From positions 1 to 11,155 of the forward strand of contig JPHH03000156.1 of assembly GCA_000750105.3 (NCBI GenBank): DNA of 11,155 nt, read 5' to 3'. The notes under the pieces are model-generated. The model searched no databases and was not told the origin of the DNA. It worked only from the letters and a program-made list of their open reading frames with translations. This document shows, piece after piece, positions 1 to 7,830 of this stretch (its first letter is position 1; every line of letters begins with the position of its first letter). This stretch comes from Tolypocladium sp. Sup5 PDA-1. Taxonomy: Eukaryota > Ascomycota > Sordariomycetes > Hypocreales > Ophiocordycipitaceae. A program made the position numbers and the translations under genes.

Positions 1-298
1 TAACTAAAGAGTATTATTAAAAGCTAGCGAGGTATCTATGCTATAGTAAGGAAATTAGGGGGTCTATATACTAGGTGTTATTCCTAGATTATTAAGAGCC
101 CTTAATAATCTATTGCCTAGATTACTTAGATTATCGACTAATCGTAGTAATCTAGCTTACCTAGATCACCTACTAATCCTAATAATCTAATATCGCTATG
201 CTACTATTAGCTCGTCGTTCTAACTATTATTCCGTATAGCCCGCAGTAGCGTCTATATAGCCGGCCTATCCCGTAGCCCGTTAGCCTAGGTCATAATA
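1..298 (-). repeat. LTR of a minus-strand element (copy C), cut by the window edge
   Basis: This is the reverse complement of 6245-6542, the first 298 bp of the 3' LTR of copy A. Only ten bases differ and all ten are transitions. Homology stops at 298, where the minus strand reads TATTATGACC, the RIP-altered form expected from an LTR start TGTCACGACC. On the other side of that boundary (299 onward) the sequence is plus-strand gag. This is therefore the 5' terminus (U3 start) of an LTR in reverse orientation. It is either a solo LTR or the end of a whole element lying to the left. The remaining ~126 bp of the LTR fall outside the window. No coding capacity is seen. Confidence 0.85.
85..112. 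repeat. LTR hairpin (12-bp perfect stem, 4-base loop), copy C
   Basis: Bases 85-96 pair perfectly with 101-112 around the loop at 97-100. It lies in a tract (about 85-195) crowded with direct and inverted copies of the core TAATCTAG/CTAGATTA; for example, 118-126 is the complement of 146-154. The same hairpin occurs in the LTR of copy A. The role is unknown. It could be a transcript structure or simply a slippage-prone satellite-like tract within the LTR. Confidence 0.6.
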
Positions 299-2016
299 AG
301 CTAATACTAGAAGGTAAGAAGTACCTTAACGCTATTAATAAGGAACTAGTTAACTACGATAACCTAAACTAGACCGCGTGCTATAATAACGACTATAACA
401 CGCACCTCTTAGATAAATAAGGTAGCGGATAGTTCCCTAGAGAACTAAAAGGAAGTAGAACTATCGCTATAATAGGAAGACAAGGAGTCTCTAGGTTACG
501 AGGCGTAACCGATAGACGAAGGCTTAAATAATAACGAGAAGAATATATAGAATTCCTATATCTAGGAGGAGTATCTAATAAATAGATATAATAAAATAGA
601 AAGAAATTCTAGGAAGATATACGCTAATTATACTAGATTAAACGACGATATCGCTACTAAGAGGAAGAGCGATATAGAATAATCGCCGAAGTAAAATAAT
701 AATTACGGTTAATAAAAGAAGAAGAAAGGCTAGAGATATTTAATAATATAAAGTAATACTCTAAGTCTAATAACGAATAGAGCATTAACGATACTAGCTC
801 CGAAGACGAAAACTATACGCCTAGCGTAACCGAGGATAGACGATTAAAAGTACCGATACTCTATCGGGAAAACGCGACCCTCGGAGCCTCGCTTAAAGGA
901 AAGGAAATATTAAACGACGATATAGAAATAAGCGCTATAACCGATATCGGTATATAAATAGAGCTAGAACCTCTTATAGAGATATAATAATCCGCTCTTA
1001 TCTAATACGAACCCGCGCCTAAGGGCGGAGACCACGCTATTACTATTATCATAACTAATATAATAAACGCAATCGCAAGAGACGCATACCTATAAATAGA
1101 ATATAGAGATAACCCTAGGGTTATACCCGGGCATAAGTTATATATATAAATTTCATAGGCCTTATATATCTACCTAGACTACTAAATATATTTCCGAACT
1201 AAGGTACGATACGACATATTCCCTACTAGGTAGAAGGGACACGCTATTACTAACCTATATATATTAAACGACTTATATAAATAGAGGGCAACCACGCGAT
1301 ACGTATTATATAAGGTAGTTATCCTAGAACTAAACGAAAACATACCCCTTAAATGCTAAAGCGATTAGTTAATTAACGGGATATATATATTACTTACTTA
1401 CTATATATATACCTTTAGGAAGGTATAGGAATAGCACTAATATATATAGCAAGGATATCCTATTACTTAATAAACTATCTACGTACCGATATATAATAGA
1501 GAAAGTTATAGGGATTGCCCCTTGCTAGGATACCCTAAGTATATAAGAGAAAAAGCACGAGAATAGCATATTAATATATAGGGAATACCGAAACCCTATA
1601 AAATATATCGATAAATAATCGACGAATAGTAGTAAGAAGGATATATTAGACCTATCTAAATAGCGCTAAAGTATTAAAAGAATAAGAGACTTCTTAATAT
1701 ATACTATAAAAAATCGGTATTATAACCCGAATACTACTAGAAATACGTAGTTAATTACGAGAATGCTAATTATAAGAAGCATAAAGAGGACTCTAAGGAG
1801 ATCTAGTATATGCTCGAGGAAATATATTAAAATAACTTTAACTTCTAGAACGTAAAAGGAAAACTAGGATATAAGTATTAGTATAATAAACTAAAGAAGC
1901 TTATTAACGAAGAAAAATTAAACTAGGATTTAAAAAACGAGGCACGCTATCTATAAAAGGGCTATAGACTAGCATATAGTAAAGAGATTTAAGGACCCTA
2001 TATATAATAGAGATAA
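299..2016 (+). pseudogene. gag: gag, C-terminal part, RIP-inactivated (copy A)
   Basis: This is a decayed frame (codons beginning at 3n+1) with many TAA/TAG at former Gln/Trp codons. It aligns with copy B gag from about 7898. Near the start (367-437) is a Cys-x4-Cys-x2-His-like patch: Cys at 379 survives, Tyr at 394 is probably a former Cys, and His is at 403. It is followed by a SG-x-FPRE stretch, which I recall from other fungal gypsy gags (memory, not checked). Bases 560-760 are rich in Lys/Arg/Glu and look like a coiled coil. From about 830 to 1930 follows a long extension of unrecognised fold, also present in copy B. The real stop is uncertain because Gln and stop codons cannot be told apart; 2016 is a working end. 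The N-terminal capsid part and the CCHC knuckle are missing because copy C interrupts the gene. Confidence 0.75.
1932..1938 (+). other. Predicted -1 ribosomal frameshift heptamer (gag to pol), copy A
   Basis: In the gag frame the codons read TTA AAA AAC, giving the heptamer A AAA AAC, overlapped by T TTA AAA just upstream. A -1 slip moves from the gag frame (3n+1) into the frame (3n) that carries protease and all of pol. After the slip the pol frame has stops only at TAG/TAA positions explicable as former TGG, CAG and CAA, so it was probably open. Copy B has the equivalent site at 9654-9660. No downstream pseudoknot was worked out. Confidence 0.5.
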
Positions 2017-2039
2017 GTCATAGTAATAAAATAATATTA

Positions 2040-2360
2040 GATGTCTAGATTATAGGATATCGTATACAAGCACTATTAGATAGTAGCGCGATAGGTAATT
2101 ATATTTTACTAAGAGTCGTAAATCGTTACTGACTCCTATAGATATAAAAGGAAGAGCTATATACGCTCTAAAATATCGAAGGAGAATCCTTTAAGTATAA
2201 TAATAGAATTATCGATATAGAGATTAATTACCTCGATATCTTAATTTAAGGACGACGAGAATAAGCTAACTTCGATATTATAGATATATTAGGGCATAAC
2301 CTAGTGCTAGGATACCTATAGCTATAGATAAGTAACCTAACGATTAACTAGAGGATAGGC
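2040..2360 (+). other. Retropepsin-like aspartic protease domain (copy A pol)
   Basis: The active-site strand reads LLDSSA followed by GNYI at 2073-2105. This matches the LLDSGA-x-GNYI pattern of fungal gypsy proteases, with Gly changed to Ser (GGC to AGC) by a TpG>TpA event. The catalytic Asp (2079-2081) survives. A second conserved stretch, LVLGY followed by hydrophobics, lies near 2300-2320, where retropepsins have their I-L-G flap-proximal motif. It processes the gag-pol precursor in active relatives. Confidence 0.8.
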
Positions 2361-2726
2361 TAACTACGTTAGAACGAGAACGCAGCCCCCTAGGATTAGA
2401 AGATTAGAAAAGAAGTGAAATTTCACGATAACTTAGTTACTAAAGCAGGGATATATAAATCACCCCTCTTAAATAAGATATTATAGGCGATAAAGACCTA
2501 AGTAGTAACTAACATAGCTCTATAACCTAGTATATAATATAAATAAAATAAAGGAAAGAACTAGAAGATCCGAAGAGTTATTACCGCTCTTAGGAGAGAC
2601 CTCGAATAAATTAACGATAATATCGAATTAATAAATAATAGCCTATTAAAAGATAGAATAAAGAACATTCTAATAGAATACTATAGGTATAAATAACTAT
2701 TCGAGGAAGAACTCGAAATAGGACTA

Positions 2727-3420
2727 CCGGAATATAGTTAATAGGATTATAGGATCTACCTTAAAGAAGGAACAATACCCTTATTTTATAAAATATATAA
2801 CCTTAACGAAAAGTAACTCGAAATACTACGCGACTATATCGACGAAAATCTAAAGAAAGGATATATATAGCTATTAATATCTAAAGTAGGATATCCGGTT
2901 ATATTCGTCCCGAAGAAGAATAGAAAACTCTAACTTATTATTGACTACTAATATATTAACGCCGATATTATTAAAGACTGCATACTACTGCCTCTTATCT
3001 CGGAGATAAAAGATAGGTTAGCTAGGATAAAGTAGTTTACGGCGCTTAACCTTAAAGGAGCCTATAACCTTATTAAAATAAAAAAGGGATACGAATAGAT
3101 AATAGCTTTCTAAATAAAATTCGGACTATTTAAGTACTTAGTAATGCCCTTCGGGCTTACTAATACGCTAGTAACCTTTTAGCGAATAATTAATAATATC
3201 CTACGCGAATATCTCGATATATTTATAGTAGTATACCTCGACGATATCCTAATCTTCTTAAGGAATCTTAAGGAATATAAGGAATACGTTTATAAGGTAC
3301 TATAAGTACTCTAGAATACGAAGTTACTAGTTAAACTAGAAAAAAGTAAGTTCTATATATAGGAAGTAGACTTCCTCGGATATATTATTATCCTAGGAGA
3401 AATATAAATATAATAAGATA
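2727..3420 (+). other. Reverse transcriptase domain (copy A pol)
   Basis: Recognisable blocks: VPKKN (about 2910), LKGAYNL (3051-3071), FGLFKYLVMPFGLTN (about 3120-3164), the FQR-x-INN block (about 3177-3200) and the catalytic YLDD (3234-3245), all unbroken in frame. The first catalytic Asp, expected just before LKGAY, is Asn at 3048-3050 (GAC to AAC). The thumb block KCxF/VxFLGY is readable at about 3340-3385, with its Cys replaced by Ser-Lys context. The enzyme copies element RNA to DNA inside virus-like particles in active relatives. Here nonsense codons make it dead. Confidence 0.88.
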
Positions 3421-3464
3421 AAATTAAGGCGGTCTAAGAGTAGCTAACGCTTACTAATATTAAG

Positions 3465-4060
3465 GAAGTTCAGGGTTTTAACGGATTCGCTAACTACTAC
3501 CGGCACTTTATTAAGGGAATAAGCATATATATAATACCGCTTTACGACCTAACGAAGAAGGAAATAACCTTTATATAGAAACTAGAAACTAAATAAGTAT
3601 TTTAGAAGATTAAGGATCTAATTACTTCGGAACTAGTCCTTGCTATCTTTAACCTAGAGTTATAAGTCAAACTCGAAATAGACGCCTCTAACTAAGGGTT
3701 AGGAGCATAAATCGGATAGCGAGATAAGAATAGGAAACTAAGGCTAATAGCATTCTATTCTAAGAAACTATTAGGCGCTGAACTTAACTACCCTATCTAC
3801 GATAAAGAATTCCTCGCTATTATTAACGCCTTTAAGGAATAGAGACACTACCTCCTAGGAAGTAAGTATAAGGTTAAGGTTTATACTAACTATAAGAATA
3901 TCGCATATTTCGCTATAACTTAATAACTTAGTAGATAATAAATTAGATAGGTAGAATATCTCTTAGAATTCGACTACGAGATTATCTATCGCAAGGGATC
4001 TAAGAACGGACGAGTAGACGCTCTTAGTAAAAGACCTAATTATAGCTCGGGAGAAGCCCC
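3465..4060 (+). other. RT connection and RNase H domain (copy A pol)
   Basis: VQGF-x-GFANYYRHFI (3468-3515) is the conserved connection segment. RNase H begins at about 3672 with the EMDAS-type strand; the first catalytic Asp at 3681-3683 is intact. Blocks resembling FYSKKL and YDKEFLAI follow at about 3750-3820, with the Glu of KEF kept. The YTDH block reads YTNY at about 3880-3893, so Asp became Asn and His became Tyr. The domain ends with an IIYRKGSKNG-x-VDALS block (about 3982-4032), the usual end of gypsy RNase H. It removes the RNA template during reverse transcription. Confidence 0.85.
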
Positions 4061-4269
4061 TAACGCGGGACAGATCCTAGAGCTTAATAAGGAAATAGGC
4101 AACTACTAATAGAAATAACTAAACATAGTATTTAAGGTATAAGACGACGACCTAATATTCTAGAAAATTAAGGAATAGATAGAAGAATACGTTATATATA
4201 TCTAAGAAGTACCTAACGGATATAATATAGAATATTCCGATATACCTATATATAACGATAAAATATAGT

Positions 4270-5340
4270 TACTACCGCTATTACGGGAAGAAACTATTAG
4301 GGAGTTCTACGAATACCCGATATATAGATATTAGGGAATTAAGAAAACGATAGAGCGAATCTAACGAAAATTCGATTTTTCTAGAATAAAGGAAACTATT
4401 AAAGAGGTAATTAGCAAATACGCCCTCTACGCGCGAAGCAAAGCCTTACGATATAAACCTTACGGAGAACTAAAACCGCTACCGGTTCTAGTTAAACTAT
4501 AGGACTCGATCGCTTTCGACTATATTACGAAGCTACTATTATTAAAAGAACCTATAATAAAGGTAGAATACGATAGTATCTTCGTAGTTACGGATTAACT
4601 TACTAAATATAGGTATTTTATCCTATATAAGGAAGTAAGTAATATAAAAGACCTTATATATATATTCCTAAGGACAATCGCATATAATCACGGACTACCG
4701 AACGAGATTATCTCTAATAGAGGAACTATATTTACTACGAACTTCTAGTAAGCATTAATAGCTTAGCTTAGTATAAAATATAAGCTTAGCACGGCCTACT
4801 ACCCTTAGATAGATAGGTAGACCAAACGGTTAAACTAAATACTTAAATAGTACCTTCGTTATTATATTAACTATAGATAGGATAACTAGGTTAAATAGTT
4901 ACTAATAGCATAATTAGCTTATAATAGCTTAATTACAGAAGCTACGAAGGTTTTACTATTATACGCTAACTTCGGGTATAACCCTAAAGTATACTAAGTT
5001 ACGCGATAAGGACTATAGGTAGAACGAGCTATACTCTAAGCGGATAAACTAAAGGAACTTTATAAAGAGATAAAGAAAGAACTCGAATATATTAGATAAA
5101 GGATATCGATATACGCTAATAAGAAAAGATTAAAGGGACTAATCTTTCGGGAGGGAGATATAGTCTACCTACTTCGACGAAATATTAAAATAAAGCGACT
5201 AAGCGATAAATTAGATTTTAAGAAACTTAGACCGTTTCTAGTTAAGAAAGTTATTTCGATAATTAACTACGAACTTTCACTACCTAAAATAATAAAGATA
5301 TACCCTATCTTTTATATTTCGCTACTCGAAATAGTACTAT
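4270..5340 (+). other. Integrase domain (copy A pol)
   Basis: The N-terminal HHCC finger can be placed exactly, with all four ligands changed to Tyr: His at 4308 and 4329, Cys at 4419 and 4428. In the catalytic core the first Asp (4518-4520) is intact, the second (4716) is Asn and the Glu (4824) is Lys, with the family D-35-E spacing. Blocks such as SIAFDYITK, NHGLPNEIIS and AYNS are readable. The C-terminal GPY/F-like module (about 5215-5330) contains a KLRPFLVKKVI-type stretch and a NYELSLP motif. It would insert element cDNA in active relatives; here it is inactive. Confidence 0.87.
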
Positions 5341-5369
5341 AAAACGTAGAAATATAGGACTATATCGAA

Positions 5370-5528
5370 GTTATAGACGATAACGAATACGAAGTTAAAT
5401 AAATATTAGATTCAAGAACGCATAATAAAGAATAGCAATAGCTTATAAAATAGAAAAACTATAGGCATAAAGAAAATACTTAGGAACCTATTAAATACTT
5501 AACGAACTACCGCCCGTTATTACGCTAG
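5370..5528 (+). other. Integrase C-terminal chromodomain (copy A pol)
   Basis: Following the GPY/F module the frame reads a short acidic run, then EYEVK, LDSRTHN, a KWKNY-like stretch (Trp now TAG), ENT-(W)-EP and a run containing LTNYRPLL. This is the spacing of a chromodomain of about 50 residues. Two of the aromatic-cage positions are recoverable only by assuming TAG was Trp. In chromoviruses this domain binds methylated histone H3 and directs integration to heterochromatin, which suits the nested, RIP-affected setting. The domain lies at the extreme C-terminus and the reading frame ends shortly after. Confidence 0.8.
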
Positions 5529-5667
5529 TACTAATAGAGGAACCCCTAATAAAACCTATATTAGTAAATAAAGAAGGAGATAACGCTACCCTAGGGTATA
5601 TAGTATCCTACTTAGCAAGGAAATCCTCTAGTAATAAGGAACTAGTAGACGAAGGACGGTCCTCTTA

Positions 5668-6240
5668 TTAACGGCGCTCCTCGCGCAAGGCCTCCTCGCG
5701 CTCTACCCGCTCTAACTCCTCTACGTTATCGATACCTTGCGATACCGCACGCATTATCTTTTCGAACTATATTTTCTTTTATTTTCGGAGACGCTCTACC
5801 TTTACGTCTATACGCCTCCGTTCCTCCTCGGCGGCTTCTAACTCGGTTTCGAATTTAGAATATTAAGAAGCAATCTAGTAGAGTTAAGAGGGCGAAAGAC
5901 CACGAACGTCGCACCGAGATTAATTAAGACGGACATACTTAGAATACCGATCGGAGTCGGATTCCGAGACTAGGCAAGATAAGCCTACGCTCTCGTAGGA
6001 AGAATAAGGCTTCATTTCCACAGGACGCGATAGAATTAGTTCTAGAAGAACGTCGCGCTACGAAGTTTTAAGAGAACGAGTTTTAGTATTTTTTATAACA
6101 CGGCCTAATATAACGTTAGTAGGATATTCCGAGAAATTATAGGAATAGGTTACCGCACCTATAAATACAGGCGTAGGCGTAGTATTTATATAACGGGTAC
6201 TAATAGTAGGTCTCGAGGATAAGACCTTTAGAGAGGGGAT
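5668..6240 (-). pseudogene. Antisense reading frame between pol and the 3' LTR, decayed
   Basis: On the minus strand a frame of about 190 codons runs from near the polypurine tract to a TAA at 5670-5668, directly followed by a second TAA. It contains only about seven internal stops, all TAA or TAG at positions that could have been Gln or Trp. A present-day ATG at 6015 starts a 115-codon part; a former ATG (now ATA) at 6189 would give about 173. The visible protein has a Ser/Asp-rich stretch (SESDSD), a short RCDVRGLSPS block, then a strongly charged coiled-coil-like half rich in Glu and Arg, ending in EEALREERR. I recall similar anonymous proteins annotated in ascomycete genomes, but could not check. 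No function is claimed. The homologous part of copy B is outside the window. Confidence 0.6.
6230..6239 (+). other. Polypurine tract of copy A
   Basis: AGAGAGGGGA is the only uninterrupted purine run of this kind near the LTR, five bases upstream of the LTR start at 6245. It is in the position where Ty3/Gypsy elements prime plus-strand DNA synthesis. It overlaps the upstream end of the antisense frame. Confidence 0.6.
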
Positions 6241-6430
6241 ATTATATTACGACCTAGGCTAATAGGCCACGGGATAGGCCGGCTATATAGACGCTACTAC
6301 GGGCTATACGGAATAATAGTTAGAACGACGAGCTAATAGTAGCATAGCGATATTAGATTATTAGGATCGGTAGGTAATCTAGGTAAGCTAGATTACTACG
6401 ATTAGTTAATAATCTAAGTAATCTAGGCAA

Positions 6431-6458
6431 TAGATTATTAAGGGCTCTTAATAATCTA
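6431..6458. repeat. LTR hairpin (12-bp perfect stem, 4-base loop), copy A
   Basis: Bases 6431-6442 pair with 6447-6458 around a four-base loop. It is the counterpart of the hairpin at 85-112. Copy B lacks it: its LTR passes directly from a TAATCTA copy near 6691 to the TATATA segment, as if recombination between short repeats removed the intervening ~80 bp. Confidence 0.6.
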
Positions 6459-6468
6459 GGAATAACAC

Positions 6469-6480
6469 CTAGTATATAGA
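6469..6480 (+). promoter_or_regulatory. TATA-like element in the LTR
   Basis: CTAGTATATAGA at 6469-6480 is conserved in copy B (about 6701-6712) and, inverted, in copy C (about 63-74), although neighbouring bases differ. It could be the core promoter that drives the genomic transcript. RIP creates TATA by itself, so this rests only on the conserved position. Confidence 0.3.
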
Positions 6481-6668
6481 CCCCCTAATTTCCTTACTAT
6501 AGCATAGATACCTCGCTAGCTTTTAATAATACTCTTTAGTTATAATCTACTATCCGGGATATTCGATCTATTACTATCGTAATAAGACCAGCCTAGTGCT
6601 ATGCCCTGACCTCACCTACTAACATAAACCTGCTGGTTTATCCCTTAAGAACCCTAACCGTTATATCA

Positions 6669-6920
6669 TAGCGATCCCTAGGAGCGGTAGTAATCTATTA
6701 CTAGTATATAGGACCCCTTAATTTCCTTACTATAGCATAGATACCTCGCTAGCTTTTAATACTTATTATTACTTATTATAATATTCTTTAGTTATAATCT
6801 ACTATCTAAGATATTTAATCTATTACTATTATAATAAGATTATTTAATAGCTATGCCCTAACTTACTTATTAATATAAACCTCTAGTTTATCCCTTAGGA
6901 ACCTAAACTATTATATATTA
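6669..6920 (+). repeat. 5' LTR of copy B, 5'-truncated and internally deleted
   Basis: Bases 6669-6700 match the LTR of copy A from about 6345 (TAGCGAT, then a TAGGAGCGGTAG-type stretch against TAGGATCGGTAGG), so copy B enters about 100 bp into its LTR. About 80 bp holding the hairpin cluster is missing. From about 6700 to 6920 alignment with 6469-6668 is continuous except for an extra ~20 bp AT-rich run near 6760-6785. The end is put at 6918-6920, where copy A ends with CA. The first ~100 bp of this LTR are not in the window, probably because copy A sits inside it. Confidence 0.72.
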
Positions 6921-7020
6921 AAAGCTCTTATTTAAGAGGTTACTATATTACCTTAAATAATACTATATTATAGTTAATATACTTACTTAATATAAAGGAT
7001 TAACTAATACTAGACCTACT
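6921..7020 (+). other. Leader of copy B between 5' LTR and gag
   Basis: This non-coding stretch of about 100 bp should contain the primer binding site just after the LTR. I do not recognise a tRNA-complementary sequence there. The only visible structure is a small inverted repeat, CTCTTA-TT-TAAGAG, at about 6925-6938. Chromoviruses of the Tf1 type prime from their own transcript end, so absence of a tRNA match would not be surprising, but RIP makes either reading unsafe. Confidence 0.35.
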
Positions 7021-7830
7021 ATATCTAAAGAGGACTTAGTATAGGAACTTATTATACTATAACTTAAGGTCTAGGAGCTTAGTAATAAAGAAGGGATAGG
7101 TTAGACTAAAGATCTTAGAGAAGTAGTTAAACCTAAGTAGCTAGGACTATACGATAGCTCTTACGGCACCCTTAAGGACTTCCTTATATAACTCAAAGCC
7201 TATTATTAGTTTTATCCTAATAAACTCTTAGATCCCGCCGCTAAGGCACTCTACGTAGGCAGCTACCTTAGTAGAATAGCTCTCGTATAGTTTAGACCTA
7301 TTATACGAGATTACCTCGATAACGAAGATAGCGAGCGAGACGCCGAAATAAGGGCTATATTCGTAAACTTTATAGGATTCGAAGCAGCGATTAAATAGGT
7401 TTTCGGTAAAACCGATAAAGGAAGAGAAGTAGAGTAGAAACTTCGAGGGCTCCGATAGAAAATATTAATATCGGAGTACGCCGCTAAGTTTAGATAAGTT
7501 ACTTTTTAACTTAAATAAGATAACGAACCCCTTATAGCACGATTCTACGATAGCCTTAAAGACGAAGTTAAAGACGAACTCTATAGAGAGGATCGACCCG
7601 AAGACCTCGTAGACTATATCGCTATAGCAATACGAATCGATAATAGATAGTATACGCGATGCTAAGAAAAGAAATAGGGAAGAGGTTACTAGAACTCTCC
7701 TTATAATAATAACCCCCGCGTAAACTAGCGAAAGAAGTATATAGAGAATACTATATAGGCCTATACCTAGAACCCTAGATAAATAGATCTAGATATAGTA
7801 TAGAAAGATTAGCCTAAGGAAGGTAAGAAG

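Larger units (their letters stand above)
1938..5537 (+). pseudogene. pol: pol polyprotein (PR-RT-RNase H-IN-chromodomain), RIP-inactivated, copy A
   Basis: This is a frame of about 1,200 codons (codon starts at 3n) holding every pol domain in Ty3/Gypsy order with no apparent frameshift: protease near residue 48, RT about 265-495, RNase H about 535-705, integrase about 780-1135, chromodomain about 1145-1197. It would be made as a gag-pol fusion by -1 frameshifting at 1932-1938. Inactivation is by point mutation: numerous TAA/TAG and a few TGA codons, plus loss of catalytic or metal-binding residues (DSG to DSS, first RT Asp to Asn, IN second Asp to Asn, IN Glu to Lys, HHCC to YYYY). The RT YLDD motif is intact. 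The C-terminal end is approximate because the original stop cannot be distinguished from converted Gln codons at 5526-5552. Confidence 0.88.
299..6668 (+). mobile_element. Ty3/Gypsy chromovirus-type retrotransposon, copy A, RIP-degraded, 5' part missing
   Basis: Order from left to right: the C-terminal part of gag, protease, reverse transcriptase, RNase H, integrase, chromodomain, antisense frame, polypurine tract, 3' LTR. RT-RNase H before integrase identifies Ty3/Gypsy (Metaviridae), and the chromodomain after integrase identifies a chromovirus. The 5' LTR and the first part of gag, including the CCHC knuckle seen in copy B, are absent. The left edge is an inverted LTR, so the missing part probably lies beyond copy C, outside the window. 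Decay is by transitions, with no frame-breaking indel noticed in pol. The element cannot encode functional proteins. Confidence 0.9.
6245..6668 (+). repeat. 3' LTR of copy A (424 bp)
   Basis: The start is fixed by the end of homology with the inverted LTR at 298 and by the polypurine tract just upstream. It begins TATTACGACC, expected from TGTCACGACC after RIP of TG and CA. The right end is set at a terminal CA (6667-6668), where similarity to the 5' LTR of copy B also ends. Contents: a repeat-rich segment with the TAATCTAG family of short inverted repeats (6350-6458), a TATATA box-like sequence (6472-6477), and a less AT-rich end (6580-6660). Bases 6457-6668 align with 6688-6920 in copy B at clearly lower identity than with copy C. 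Confidence 0.82.

Noticed and set aside
1130..1450. TATATA-rich tracts as promoters or microsatellites (for example near 1140, 1258 and 1380)
   Set aside because: They lie inside the gag frame and are what RIP produces from mixed CA/TG-containing codons. No regular repeat unit or conserved position is seen.
299..5537. An alternative genetic code in which TAA/TAG encode Gln
   Set aside because: TAA/TAG do occupy Gln positions, but also Trp positions. Many missense changes of the same type (His/Cys to Tyr, Asp to Asn, Gly to Arg/Ser) accompany them. Mutation explains all of these; a code change does not.
5538..5667. An additional small gene between pol and the antisense frame
   Set aside because: About 130 bp with no coherent frame on either strand. 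It is most simply the joint trailer of pol and of the antisense frame.
1..6542. A 6.5-kb DNA transposon with ~298-bp terminal inverted repeats
   Set aside because: The inverted repeats are LTR pieces: the inner edge coincides with an LTR terminus next to a polypurine tract on one side and interrupts gag on the other. The interior is gag-pol without any transposase, and the right-hand repeat continues to 6668 as LTR beyond the supposed end.
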